Shown here in pieces: positions 48,477 to 57,757 of a stretch of 64,000 bases of DNA. A program made the position numbers and the translations under genes. The stretch's first letter is position 1; each line of letters begins with the position of its first letter. Location of the stretch: NCBI GenBank assembly GCA_007753675.1, contig CP036432.1, forward strand, positions 6,422,394 through 6,486,393. The letters run 5' to 3'. The DNA is from Stieleria magnilauensis. Lineage in GTDB: Bacteria; Planctomycetota; Planctomycetia; Pirellulales; Pirellulaceae. The notes under the pieces were generated by a model that made no database searches, was not told the origin of the DNA, and worked only from the letters and a program-made list of their open reading frames with translations.

Positions 48477-50888
48477 ATGAATCGATTGCAAGCTCCCGGC
48501 GCACCTGGCATTGTACCTCGCTGGACCTCTAGCGCGAAAGTCGGAATCGGAACCGCGTACAGCGCTAGCTCGCCCGTTTGGTTCACACTCAGCCACGGCA
48601 TCATCAACGAAATTTACTACCCGCATGTTGATTCGCCCAACACACGCGACTTGCAGTTCCTAATTTCTGATGGCGAAACGTTCTGCCACGAGGAAAAACG
48701 TGATCTGATTCACCAGTGCGAACGGCCTGATCCCGATGCGATGCTGTATCGATTGACCAGCACCGAGCGCGACGGTCGCTATCGAATTGTCAAAGAAGTC
48801 ATCAGCCAACCGCATTCGCCTGTGGTGATGATGTCGGTGAAAGTTCAAATCTCGGACGAGTCTCTCAAGGGAAAGCTAAAGCTCTACGCTTTGCTGGCAC
48901 CACATGTTAAAAACACGGGGGCCGGCAATACTGCAACGGTCTGCGGTGTCGCGGGCCAGCATTTTTTGCACGCCGAGCGGGAAGACGTGCATTTGATCCT
49001 TGGCTGCAGCACTGATTTTGTCCGTCGCAGTGTCGGTTACGTCGGCACCAGTGACGGCTGGCATGACCTGAAAGACAACTTCCAGATGGATTGGCAATAC
49101 GAGGTCGCCAGTGATGGCAATGTCGCGATGACGGGCGAGATCGACATTGCGAGAGGAGCGGAATTCACGATCGGTGTCAGTTTCGGTGACAGCAAGCAGA
49201 GTGCAGCGACAGCATTGTTGCAAGCGTTTGCCAAGCCATTTCCCGGGCAGCGAGCGAAATTCATCGAGCAATGGAAACGGACAGAGCAGCCCAAGTTGTC
49301 GGACGATCCGAAAACGTCTTCGCTGGTACGCCTAAGCCAACATGTTTTGATGGCGCATGAGGACAAAACGTTTAGCGGTGCGACCGTCGCTTCAATGAGT
49401 ATTCCGTGGGGTGATACCAAGGACGACTCCGACGCCGGTGGTTATCACCTAGTGTGGGCACGCGACATGGTGCAAACCACGACGGCACTATTGGCCTGCG
49501 GTGAGACCGAGTTGCCGCTTCGGGCGTTGGTCTGGCTGGCCAGTATTCAGGCGTCTGATGGCGGAATGCCGCAAAACAGTGCGATCGACGGCGCCGCCTA
49601 TTGGCGAGGCGTTCAACTGGATGAAGTCGCCGCGCCGGTGGTGTTGGCTTGGCGACTGAAGGAAGCCAATGCGCAAGGGCAATTTGATCCAACCACCATG
49701 ATCCGTCGCGCCATGCGGTTTTTGATATTGCACGGCCCCGTCACGGCACAAGAACGCTGGGAAGAGAACTCCGGATATTCGCCTTCAACACTGGCGACGA
49801 TTATTTCATCGGTCGTATGCGCGGCGGATTTAATGCGCAGCCAAAGTCGCCAGACTTTGGATGATGTAGAGACGGTCCAAACTCTGGCGAGTTCGGATAC
49901 GGGAGAGATCGAGTTTCTGCTCGACTATGCTGACTGGATGGTCGCGTCCCTCATCGAATGGACCGTCACGACGTGTGGCGAACTTGTCGCTGGGCATCCA
50001 CGGCACTTTGTTCGCATCACTCCCGAGGCGACACATCCCGGTTCGGCCAATCCCGATCCGGACACAGCGGTGTTACAAGTGGCCAACGGCGGCGGAGACC
50101 ATCCTGCACGCAATGTGGTAGACGCCGGATTCTTACAACTCGTTCGGATGGGAATCCTGGCCTGGAACGATCCCATCGTCGTCGATTCGATCGAAGTGAT
50201 TGACGCGGTGCTCAAACGTGATCTTCCACAAGGTCCCTGTTGGCGCCGCTACAATCACGACGGCTATGGGAACCATGACGATGGCAGTGCGTTCAACGGC
50301 ACCGGAGTCGGTCGTGTCTGGCCGCTGATCACTGGCGAACGCGGTCACTACGAAATCGCTGCCGGTCGTGATGTGACACCGTACATCAAGGCGATGGAAG
50401 GCTTCGCCAGCGATGGAGGATTGTTGGCCGAACAGCTTTGGGACGCTGATGACATCCCTGAACATGAACTATTTTTCGGCAGCCCCGCTGGATCAGCGAT
50501 GCCGTTGTGCTGGGCTCACGCGGAATACATTTCCTTGGTGCGAAGCCAGAAAGACGGTGCTTGTTTTGATCGCATCGAACCGGTTTACCAGCGATACGCT
50601 CACGGCAACCCGAATAGCGATTTGGAATTCTGGACGTTTGCCCATCAGCCAATGCGAATCGCGAAAGGCAAGTCGTTGCGGATCGTCTGCGAAACAGCCG
50701 GTTCGGTCCACTGGAGTTTCGACGACTGGGCGACCCGACAAGACACGACGATGAAACCCAATGAATTCGGGTTGTTCTCGGCAGACATTCCCTGCGATTC
50801 GCTCGGCAAAGGCGGTGCGATTACGTTCACGTTCCACTGGGACGATGAACGCTGGGAAGGTCAAGATTACGTGGTCGCCATTTCCTAG
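48477..50888 (+). CDS. Glucoamylase (GH15, glucan 1,4-alpha-glucosidase)
   Basis: The product has 803 residues with the bacterial GH15 layout: an N-terminal super-beta-sandwich (VGIGTAYSASSPVWFTLSHG, YYPHVDSPNTRDLQFLISDG), then the (alpha/alpha)6 barrel with YHLVWARDMVQTTTALLACG, RWEENSGYSPSTLATIISSV and GRVWPLITGERGHYEIAAG. It releases glucose from the ends of starch or glycogen. There is no signal peptide, so it is probably cytosolic. A REP-1 repeat is embedded in the frame at 49837-49900. The glucose dehydrogenase gene follows. Confidence 0.93.
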   Translation: MNRLQAPGAPGIVPRWTSSAKVGIGTAYSASSPVWFTLSHGIINEIYYPHVDSPNTRDLQFLISDGETFCHEEKRDLIHQCERPDPDAMLYRLTSTERDGRYRIVKEVISQPHSPVVMMSVKVQISDESLKGKLKLYALLAPHVKNTGAGNTATVCGVAGQHFLHAEREDVHLILGCSTDFVRRSVGYVGTSDGWHDLKDNFQMDWQYEVASDGNVAMTGEIDIARGAEFTIGVSFGDSKQSAATALLQAFAKPFPGQRAKFIEQWKRTEQPKLSDDPKTSSLVRLSQHVLMAHEDKTFSGATVASMSIPWGDTKDDSDAGGYHLVWARDMVQTTTALLACGETELPLRALVWLASIQASDGGMPQNSAIDGAAYWRGVQLDEVAAPVVLAWRLKEANAQGQFDPTTMIRRAMRFLILHGPVTAQERWEENSGYSPSTLATIISSVVCAADLMRSQSRQTLDDVETVQTLASSDTGEIEFLLDYADWMVASLIEWTVTTCGELVAGHPRHFVRITPEATHPGSANPDPDTAVLQVANGGGDHPARNVVDAGFLQLVRMGILAWNDPIVVDSIEVIDAVLKRDLPQGPCWRRYNHDGYGNHDDGSAFNGTGVGRVWPLITGERGHYEIAAGRDVTPYIKAMEGFASDGGLLAEQLWDADDIPEHELFFGSPAGSAMPLCWAHAEYISLVRSQKDGACFDRIEPVYQRYAHGNPNSDLEFWTFAHQPMRIAKGKSLRIVCETAGSVHWSFDDWATRQDTTMKPNEFGLFSADIPCDSLGKGGAITFTFHWDDERWEGQDYVVAIS
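49837..49900 (+). repeat. REP-1 repeat inside the glucoamylase coding sequence
   Basis: GCAGCCAAAGTCGCCAGACT and AACTCTGGCGAGTTCGGATAC are the arms. The frame stays open, and the repeat encodes about 21 polar residues (SRQTLDDVETVQTLAS) between two helices of the barrel. Confidence 0.7.
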
Positions 50889-50972
50889 CGGCAGGGCGCA
50901 AGCCCTCCGGCACAACGCACGACCTCCAAGCCAAACCACACCCATACCGGACGGCTTGCGCCGTTCTGCCAA
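50886..50972 (+). repeat. REP-2 palindromic repeat (complete)
   Basis: TAGCGGCAGGGCGCAAGCCC and GGACGGCTTGCGCCGTTCTG are its arms. Its TAG is the stop codon of the glucoamylase gene; the dehydrogenase gene starts 16 bp after it. Confidence 0.75.
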
Positions 50973-50987
50973 GAACGAACAAAGCAC

Positions 50988-51770
50988 ATGAATATCACTC
51001 TCGACGGAAAACGCACCCTCGTCACCGGAGCCAACTCGGGCATCGGCGAGTCGATCGCAATGGCACTGGCCGAATCTGGAGCCAAGGTCGTCATCAACTA
51101 CGTTTCGCATCCCGAAGCCGCCAACAACATCGTCGAGCAGATCAAGCAAATCGGCGGTGATGCGATGGCAATCGCTGCCGATGTCTCCGACCCGATCGAA
51201 GTGGCTGCCATGTTCGAGCGAATTGATCAAGCCTGGGGCGGCATCGACATCCTGGTCAACAACGCAGGCATCGACGGCGTTAGCGCAATGACCTGGGAAT
51301 CAGACATTGACCAATGGCAGAAAGTCGTCCAGATCAATCTGTTCGGTGCGTACCATTGCGCCCGCGAAGCCCTCCGGCGAATGGTTCCCAATCAATCCGG
51401 CGTGATTGTAAACATGACTTCGGTTCACGAAGAGATCGCATGGTCGGGCTACAGTGCTTACACCGCCAGCAAAGCAGCACTCGCCATGTTGACCAAGACG
51501 ATGGCTCAGGAAGCCGCACCACACAGCATTCGCGTCCTCTCCGTCGGTCCCGGGGCCATCCAAACGCCTATCAATCAATCGGTTTGGAGCGATCCCGACA
51601 GCATGAAAGACTTGCTGGAAAAAATTCCGCTCAACCGAATCGGTCAAACCGAAGATGTCGCGAAGATGGTCGTGGTGTTGGTATCTCACATCGCATCGTA
51701 TGTTACCGGTCGAACCATCTTCATCGACGGCGGGATGACCGACTATCCCAACTTTTCCCATGGGGGCTAG
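50988..51770 (+). CDS. Short-chain dehydrogenase, probable glucose 1-dehydrogenase
   Basis: The product has 260 residues of the classical SDR type: cofactor motif TGANSGIGES at residue 14, NNAG at about 90, catalytic Ser in NMTSVHEEIAWSGYSAYTASK (Tyr and Lys in YTASK), and a C-terminal FIDGGMTDYP typical of bacterial glucose 1-dehydrogenases. It would oxidise glucose to gluconolactone with NAD(P)+. Its position right behind a glucoamylase gene supports glucose as substrate. Confidence 0.88.
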   Translation: MNITLDGKRTLVTGANSGIGESIAMALAESGAKVVINYVSHPEAANNIVEQIKQIGGDAMAIAADVSDPIEVAAMFERIDQAWGGIDILVNNAGIDGVSAMTWESDIDQWQKVVQINLFGAYHCAREALRRMVPNQSGVIVNMTSVHEEIAWSGYSAYTASKAALAMLTKTMAQEAAPHSIRVLSVGPGAIQTPINQSVWSDPDSMKDLLEKIPLNRIGQTEDVAKMVVVLVSHIASYVTGRTIFIDGGMTDYPNFSHGG

Positions 51771-52419
51771 TTTACCGCCTCCTGAAAGTCGTATCCTGCG
51801 GACTTGTGCTCCTTTTCGCTGTCGGTTTGCTGATCACCCCGATCGGCCACCTGCCGAACATCGATTTCTTGTCAACACGGACGAGTCGTGAGTTTGCCAG
51901 CAACCAGTCGCGAACCGTCAGGACGTGATTCGTCCGACGAGAGTACCGGAATTCGATCAGGCAATCAAAGGCAACTCTGGTCAGACGGGCATTGGCGGCG
52001 ATCACTCTCCTGGGCGGTCGCTGTGATCATCGCCTATCTGCTTCGTGATTTCCTCTTGATCGGTGTTCATCGTTCGAGCGACCACTTTGGCGAGGGGATT
52101 TGGCTGAACTGGCGAAGCCGGATTCCTCAACCTCCCTCGGTTTACGATTCGATTTACTCAAGACTGTCGCTGATAGGTGGGATGCTGCCTACGCAAATGG
52201 CGAAGCAAACTTCATTCAGCAAGTGCGGGAAACGACCAAATCACTTACCAGTAGCGATCCGACGACGGCGGAAGCGATTGGGCAGCTGGATTTCAAACTG
52301 TAGATGCGACATCGATCGTTCAGCTGCAGAACAGTGGGCAGTCCATTGGGTAAAATGCGAACCGCTCGAAGGCAAACAGAATTCCCTATTCACCCACATA
52401 GTTATTCAGGACAGGTTAA
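51771..52419 (+). other. 650-bp stretch without a convincing gene
   Basis: Several overlapping frames exist. One encodes SWAVAVIIAYLLRDFLLIGV (a membrane helix, near 52000-52065), another SLGLRFDLLKTVADRWDAAY and GEANFIQQVRETTKSL (near 52120-52250), and a third LVLLFAVGLLITPIGHLPN (near 51800). No single frame joins them, so this may be a decayed membrane-protein gene. Confidence 0.4.
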
Positions 52420-53337
52420 ATGCTTACGAATATCAAGAACCTTTTAAATAACACCTTCCTTGACAAAGGACTTGAACTTGCCGTTGCCATTGTTGCGGTA
52501 TTGTTGGCCGCTATGGTCGCCAGACGGTTCTTGTTGCGCGATGTAAAAGAGCCCGAAGACCGACGGCGGATTCGCAAGGCAATTTCGCTGACGACGTTCT
52601 TTTTAATCGTTGCCTCGGTAGCAATCATCTTCAGCAGCAACCTAGGCAGTCTTGGCGTCAGCCTGGGAGTTGCTAGTGCCGGGATTGCTTTCGCATTGCA
52701 GGCTGTGATTGCGAACGCCGCGGCATGGATGGCGAACTCGACGGGAGCCTACTACAAGATTGGCGATCGGATTCAAATGGGCGGCGTGACAGGCGATGTG
52801 ATTGGCACCAATGTGATGGTCACAACGGTCATGGAGATCGGCGGTTGGGTGAAAGCCGATCAATACAACGGGCGTGTCGTTCGCATTTCTAACAGCAACA
52901 TCTTTACTTCGCCTGTTTACAACTACACCGCAGACTTTGCTGTGCTATGGGATGAAATCACCATCCCAATCAAATATGGCGGCGATCGAAAACTGGTCGT
53001 CGAAATTCTGGAACGTGTCGCAACAGAAGTCACGGCAGAGGCCATCGAGCAGGCGCAAAAAGAATGGACACAACTGGTAGACAAGTTTGATGTCGAAGAC
53101 GCTCGGGTTGAACCACTCGTCACACTGATCGCTAACGACAACTGGCTTGAGTACAACCTGCGCTATGTGACAAGCTACCATCAACGTCGAATCACAAAAA
53201 GCATCCTTTTTAACCGGCTGATGGATGAATTTGACAAGGTGCCTGAAAAATTCTCGATCGCCTCATCGACCTACGACATCGTTTCATTCCCACCAGTGAA
53301 CGTTAATCTGACCCATGAAAACAACAAACGTTCCTAG
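52420..53337 (+). CDS. MscS-family mechanosensitive channel
   Basis: The product has 305 residues. Three membrane helices lead into the pore helix (LGVSLGVASAGIAFALQAVIANAAAW) and the beta domain (YKIGDRIQMGGVTGDVIGTN, GRVVRISNSNIFTSPVYNY), then a C-terminal alpha/beta domain. It is a small MscS type. Its gene is 32 bp before a second MscS gene on the same strand. Confidence 0.92.
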   Translation: MLTNIKNLLNNTFLDKGLELAVAIVAVLLAAMVARRFLLRDVKEPEDRRRIRKAISLTTFFLIVASVAIIFSSNLGSLGVSLGVASAGIAFALQAVIANAAAWMANSTGAYYKIGDRIQMGGVTGDVIGTNVMVTTVMEIGGWVKADQYNGRVVRISNSNIFTSPVYNYTADFAVLWDEITIPIKYGGDRKLVVEILERVATEVTAEAIEQAQKEWTQLVDKFDVEDARVEPLVTLIANDNWLEYNLRYVTSYHQRRITKSILFNRLMDEFDKVPEKFSIASSTYDIVSFPPVNVNLTHENNKRS

Positions 53338-53369
53338 GAGGCCACAGCAACCAAAGAAGAGACAATCCA

Positions 53370-54203
53370 ATGGAACATCTCAAACCGCTCTTGAAAGACG
53401 CGACTTTCGACCCCAACACTTGGTTCGGGGCGATCGCTTACGGTATTGTATTCTTCCTCTTGGCTTGGGCGACCGTTCGAGCGTTGAATTTCGTGCTTGG
53501 GCGCAGACGAGAACGCCTTGTGGGAACGACAAGTCACGGCGATGTCTCGTTTCTCTATCAACTTGGTCGCAGCACGATTTATCTCGTTGCACTTGTTCTT
53601 TACGCACATTTCATCCCTGCGTTTCGCTCGATCGGAACGGCGCTGCTGGCCGGCGTTAGCGTGGCGTCGATCGTCATTGGGCTCGCCGCACAGACCACGT
53701 TAAGTAATCTGATCGCCGGCGTTGTGCTAATCATTTACCGGCCGTTTGAGCTGGAGGATCGAATCCAGCTTTCGGCACCGACGGGAATCGAAACAGCATA
53801 TGTGAAAGACATCACGCTCGGCTACACCGTCTTAGAGACCGCTGACAATCGAAGGATCGTCGTTCCCAATTCACTAATCGCGAGTCAAATCACAATCAAT
53901 CTGACTCGGACGGAGAAGCGAACGCAGGTTGCATTGCCATTCCACCTCGACGCCGAAGCCTCAGTCGAATCGGCTCGGGAGGTTCTGCTGGACGTTACCA
54001 AAACACACCCGAAAGTCGTGGAAGTCTCAAGTTGCTTGGCAACTCAAGTCGATGGTGCGGGAGTGACTTTGACACTTAAAGTGCTTTGCGATTCGTCTGC
54101 CGATGCTGCTAGAGTGCAAAGCGACGTCATCGAGCAGACGACAAGGAAGTTTCGTGAACAGAATATTTCGCTTGCGATGCCGAGTTCATTTACCAAATCA
54201 TAA
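53370..54203 (+). CDS. MscS-family mechanosensitive channel (second copy)
   Basis: The product has 277 residues. Membrane helices, a pore helix (GVSVASIVIGLAAQTTLSNLIAGV), and the beta domain (RPFELEDRIQL, VPNSLIASQITINL) are clear. It diverges strongly from the upstream MscS, so this is not a recent duplication. The two form an operon, together with the larger channel at 34472 making three in the window. Confidence 0.92.
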   Translation: MEHLKPLLKDATFDPNTWFGAIAYGIVFFLLAWATVRALNFVLGRRRERLVGTTSHGDVSFLYQLGRSTIYLVALVLYAHFIPAFRSIGTALLAGVSVASIVIGLAAQTTLSNLIAGVVLIIYRPFELEDRIQLSAPTGIETAYVKDITLGYTVLETADNRRIVVPNSLIASQITINLTRTEKRTQVALPFHLDAEASVESAREVLLDVTKTHPKVVEVSSCLATQVDGAGVTLTLKVLCDSSADAARVQSDVIEQTTRKFREQNISLAMPSSFTKS

Positions 54204-54260
54204 ACGCCCTCGTAGCCAAGCTTTGACGACTTCGGCTAACCCTATCATTGAAATGCAATC

Positions 54261-54965
54261 ATGAGTTCACAACACATTCATCCGGAATTGCATCGTAGCG
54301 ACCGAATTGGCTGGCTGCGCGCTGCGGTATTGGGCGCGAACGACGGCATCCTGTCGGTCGCCAGCATTGTTGTCGGCGTAGCGTCGGCAAGTACCGATCA
54401 CAAAACCATTCTGCTATCGGGTGTGGCAGGGATGACGGCGGGCGCCATGTCGATGGCGGCAGGCGAATACGTTTCCGTCAGTTCGCAGGCAGATACGGAA
54501 GCGGCGGATCGACGACGCGAGGAAGAGGAACTACGGACGACCCCGGAAAGCGAACTCGACGAATTGACCCAAATCTATGTTCAGCGTGGTTTGGACGAAC
54601 CGCTGGCAAAACAGGTCGCTATACAACTGACCGACAAAGATGCCCTCACGACACATCTTCGCGATGAACTGGGGATCACCGAAGAGCTGGCGGCACGACC
54701 ACTGCAAGCGGCCATGGCCTCTGCTGCCTCCTTCGCCGTGGGAGCGGCGCTCCCGCTGGTGATTGCCCTGTCGTTCCCAACCAAGTGGACGACGGTTGCT
54801 GTCGCGGTGACCACGCTGGCGGGATTGACCGTGCTGGGCGGTTTATCCGCGTCGGCTGGTGGTGCTCCGCCTGCGAAAGCAGCCACGCGAGTCGTGTTTT
54901 GGGGCGCGGTGGCCATGGCCGTTACATCGGCCATCGGCTGGGCTTTTGGAGTTTCGGTCGGTTGA
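54261..54965 (+). CDS. VIT1/CCC1-family Fe2+/Mn2+ transporter
   Basis: The product has 234 residues and five membrane helices: the N-terminal LGANDGILSVASIVVGVASAS and GAMSMAAGEYVSVSSQADTE, a cytosolic acidic metal-binding stretch (RREEEELRTTPESELDELT), then C-terminal helices. Family members move Fe2+ or Mn2+ out of the cytosol. It is 57 bp after the second MscS gene. The IS66-derived copy 3 follows 27 bp after its stop. Confidence 0.92.
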   Translation: MSSQHIHPELHRSDRIGWLRAAVLGANDGILSVASIVVGVASASTDHKTILLSGVAGMTAGAMSMAAGEYVSVSSQADTEAADRRREEEELRTTPESELDELTQIYVQRGLDEPLAKQVAIQLTDKDALTTHLRDELGITEELAARPLQAAMASAASFAVGAALPLVIALSFPTKWTTVAVAVTTLAGLTVLGGLSASAGGAPPAKAATRVVFWGAVAMAVTSAIGWAFGVSVG

Positions 54966-54992
54966 GCGATATTGCTGGCCGGCACTTTCAAG

Positions 54993-55327
54993 GTAAGCGT
55001 TCTATCTACCCAGGGTGGCCTTGCTGTCGGGGGGGAACTGCCGGCGGCCAATCGCAGCCCCGTATACTCGGTGGCGGCCGCTTCCCACGTCTCGAGCACG
55101 CAGTCCATCGGCGCTGACGCCGGTAACCTACGGCCAAAAAATCCATGATGCTGGCGATAGCCTCGCTCGCTTGCGACAGTCAAATCGGAGTGCTCAAATC
55201 GATCGAGTCGCTCTCGCCATTGCCGGGCAAGATGTGGGTCGAGCAATTGCGCCATGGGTTCCTCCAAAAGTGGGAAGAAACCCACCGCGCTACCGCTCCC
55301 GTCAACGCGGGACGATAGAACGCTTAC
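54993..55327 (+). mobile_element. IS66-derived element, copy 3 (best-preserved ends)
   Basis: The 335-bp element starts GTAAGCGTTCTATC and ends GATAGAACGCTTAC, perfect 14-bp inverted repeats with the IS66-type GTAAGCG end. Read on the minus strand, 55285-55180 encodes LARQWRERLDRFEHSDLTV, like IS66 TnpA. No 8-bp target duplication is seen (flanks CTTTCAAG and TCTGGAAA). It is a non-autonomous remnant. Confidence 0.75.
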
Positions 55328-55345
55328 TCTGGAAAGCTACAAGAA

Positions 55346-55750
55346 ATGAAAGAGATGATTACAGATGTCGAGAATTCCAGCGGCGCATTGGCACCATGGC
55401 CCGGCAATCTGCGCAGCTCGCTTGCAACGATGGACGACCTCGGCAAAATCAAGGACGTGCGCGACAAGGCCGAAGCGGTTCGACAGTATGCCAAGTCTGC
55501 CGCACGCGGGTTGGAAATGCAGAACGACGCCGCGGAGGTAAAACTGCGGGCTGAAAGACGAGCAGGAGCCATACTCGCAACCATGCGCATGCGCGGAGGC
55601 GACCGAAAATCGAATGCACGCCGAACCGGGGTGACACTTGAAGAGCTAGGGATTTCCCAAAACCAGTCCACTCGATGGCAATTGTTGGCGAAACGCCCGG
55701 AACGTGATTTCGAGGCTCATTTACAATTGCAGCGGCAGCGGGGCTGCTAA
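55346..55750 (+). CDS. Plasmid/phage-type protein, C-terminally shortened
   Basis: The product has 134 residues. The part DVRDKAEAVRQYAKSAARGL, DAAEVKLRAERRAGAILATM, GGDRKSNARR and LGISQNQSTRWQLLAKRPE is a pattern found in proteins encoded by phages and plasmids, usually near methylase or ParB genes. Those have about 180-220 residues; here the frame ends soon after the FEAHL segment. The gene begins 18 bp after the IS66-derived element. Probably a truncated mobile gene. Confidence 0.6.
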   Translation: MKEMITDVENSSGALAPWPGNLRSSLATMDDLGKIKDVRDKAEAVRQYAKSAARGLEMQNDAAEVKLRAERRAGAILATMRMRGGDRKSNARRTGVTLEELGISQNQSTRWQLLAKRPERDFEAHLQLQRQRGC

Positions 55751-55786
55751 ATTACGTCTTCCGGTGTGAGCCGACTAGCCAAAGAA

Positions 55787-55975
55787 ATGCACTGCCCAAA
55801 GAGAAAGGACGATCCTGATGGAGAGGCTTACACTGTGTTAAGCGAATTGAAGCAACATCGCCAACTGCTGGAAGACATTTTGGCGCCTCAGAAGCCGGGC
55901 GGCAGGATCGAGTTGTCCGCAAAACAGGCTCGGCACGCAAGGCGGCTGCTTACAGGGATGAAACAGCTATTGTGA
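55787..55975 (+). CDS. Small basic protein, possible fragment
   Basis: The product has 62 residues from ATG 55787 (GTG 55766 is possible), rich in Lys and Arg, with a helical middle (YTVLSELKQHRQLLEDIL). No family is recognised. It may be a second piece of the neighbouring mobile gene. The next 190 bp are empty. Confidence 0.35.
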   Translation: MHCPKRKDDPDGEAYTVLSELKQHRQLLEDILAPQKPGGRIELSAKQARHARRLLTGMKQLL

Positions 55976-56166
55976 GAGATTCAGAAGCGGGTGCCAAAGC
56001 CACCTGATGAATCAAGCAATCAGTCTGATTGTTTGAATTGAGGTAGAATGGAGTAACCACCACTAAATCGCCACCGGCCCAACGAGTGAGGGCGGCACAC
56101 GGTTTCCTGTGTCCACGAACCTCGATGCCATTGCGCGCTATTGGCTTGCCGGCTTGCCCAAGCCGG

Positions 56167-56844
56167 TCAACCTGGGCCTTCAGCCTCTGCAGCAGATTGA
56201 TCGCCCGCGTCATTGATCGTCCGCGTCTGACGCTTGCGTCTGCGATTCACGTACCACGCTAAGATCACCGCACCCACGATCAGCCCAAGGAAGAGCAGCC
56301 AACGCTCTCCGTGCTTGAACCAAACCAAAGCGTGTTCCATTTGGGTGCCAAACAAGTAAACAAGCACGCCCCAGACACCGACCCACAGAACGGCTCCGAT
56401 TGTGTTGAACAGGAGAAAACGATGCCACGGGTAACCGACGGAGCCTGCGGCGATTCCATTGAGCTGTCGCAGCACTTCGACGAACCGCGCGATGACAATA
56501 ATCGCTCCGCCGCGACGCCGGAACGTGTCCTCGACTCGTGTCAGTTTTTCGTCGGTAATGCCGACGTTTGGACCAAACCGCACCAACAATTTGCGACCGC
56601 CGAAGCGACCGATGGCATAACCGAGATTGTCTCCAACGATGCATGCCGCAAGCGCGACAGGGATAACCAGAAAGACGCTCATGCTGCCTTGCGAGGCCGC
56701 CAGCGCACCGCCGATCAGCATCGTTTCGCCGGGCAATGGCATCCCCAGGTTTTCCAGCAGGAGCGCCGCGAAGATGCCCGTGTATCCGTATTGCTCAAGA
56801 AAGGGCTTCGCCAGTGCCATGAAGTGGTGAAAGGAGACGCTCAT
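56167..56844 (-). CDS. DedA-family membrane protein
   Basis: From ATG 56844 the product has 225 residues. Upstream in-frame sequence belongs to debris. DedA hallmarks are ENLGMPLPGETMLIGGALAA, GDNLGYAIGRFGGRKLL, the F-x-R-F/G-x-x-R-like VIARFVEVLRQLNGIAAG and WVGVWGVLVYLFG, with about five membrane segments. DedA proteins help to recycle undecaprenyl phosphate or other lipids and need the proton gradient. The C-terminus is basic. Confidence 0.92.
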   Translation of the reverse strand: MSVSFHHFMALAKPFLEQYGYTGIFAALLLENLGMPLPGETMLIGGALAASQGSMSVFLVIPVALAACIVGDNLGYAIGRFGGRKLLVRFGPNVGITDEKLTRVEDTFRRRGGAIIVIARFVEVLRQLNGIAAGSVGYPWHRFLLFNTIGAVLWVGVWGVLVYLFGTQMEHALVWFKHGERWLLFLGLIVGAVILAWYVNRRRKRQTRTINDAGDQSAAEAEGPG

Positions 56845-56859
56845 CGGGTGCCCTTCCCT

Positions 56860-56995
56860 GACGTCTCCCTGATACGCTGACACCCACTCTGGGTGGCATC
56901 CAGTAGCGGCTCGCGATCGGTACGCATGACGCGAACAGGCATACCGGCCAACAGCGCTCGCAAACGCTGCGGGGTCCCAACTGATCCAAACACAG
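56860..56995 (-). pseudogene. Possible glucokinase-like C-terminal remnant
   Basis: The minus-strand frame reads LRALLAGMPVRVMRTDREPLLDATQ. The glucokinase pseudogene at 45731 has LRSVLADVPVRVMLTGRAALLGVAQ at its C-terminus. The similarity suggests a second decayed copy, but only about 25 residues align. Confidence 0.35.
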
Positions 56996-57236
56996 CAACC
57001 GCGAGAATCAACTTTCAACTCCTGATGGGTTTCGATGAATGATGTTGGATAGTCTAGCATCACTTAACATTCGCACATGCCTCCAATCCAACCGTGCCTG
57101 GTGATTTGACCGGACGATCCAAACAGTCATTGGTAATGTATTGCAATCGATCGGGCTGAATTCCGTTTTCAAAAATTTCTCTCGGCGTTCCTGATTCAAC
57201 TCAAAAACCTTTGCTCTCAAAACAGGACTATTTCCA

Positions 57237-57712
57237 ATGGATCTCGCTCACTTGCACTTGCTACTGAATCACTTTCCCATCATCGGCACGCTTTTTGGCG
57301 TCGGATTTCTTGCTTACGGAGTGATCCGTAGCGACGACAGGATCGCCAATGCGGGAAAGGTGGTGTTGGTCTTGATGGCCCTGATGACGATCCCTGCCTA
57401 TTTCACTGGCGAACCCGCCGAGAAGGTGATAAGGGCCTTCCGGGGATCAGCAAAGATGACATCCACGCCCACGAATCCGCAGCCGAGTCGGCATTCATTG
57501 CGATGTTGGTTCTGGGCGGGCTTGCGTTTGTTGCCATGCTGAAGAAATTTCGCGAGAATCGAAAATTCTCGATTGCCCTGCTGGTCGGTTCCGTGATTGT
57601 CTTCGCGCTGATGGCTCGTGTCGGAAATTTGGGTGGACGGATTCAACACGAGGAGATCAAGGGATTGGAGCAGGAAGCACAAAGGGCCGGGGCAAATCCA
57701 AAGACGAAATGA
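57237..57712 (+). pseudogene. DUF2231-like membrane protein gene with a one-base frameshift
   Basis: The first frame (ATG 57237) encodes HLHLLLNHFPIIGTLFGVGF and TGEPAEKVI. The second, from about 57435, encodes GLPGISKDDIHAHESAAESA, LVLGGLAFVAML and NLGGRIQHEEI, the remainder of the same protein. Deleting one base in GTGATAAGGGC explains it: restoring a base after AT would join them. It could be a sequencing error or a recent mutation. The intact protein would have about 158 residues and four membrane helices. Confidence 0.8.
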
Positions 57713-57757
57713 GCGATCGAATTTCACCCGACGTCGCAAACTGAATATCGATCCAGC

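Noticed and set aside
51888-52451. A 187-codon frame between the dehydrogenase and MscS genes
   Set aside because: One membrane helix followed by Arg/Ser-rich shadow-like sequence running into the next gene; kept only as a low-confidence gap description.
54985-55335. 8-bp target-site duplication around the IS66-derived copy 3
   Set aside because: The flanks CTTTCAAG and TCTGGAAA do not match; only an extended inverted similarity (CTTTC/GAAAG) is seen.
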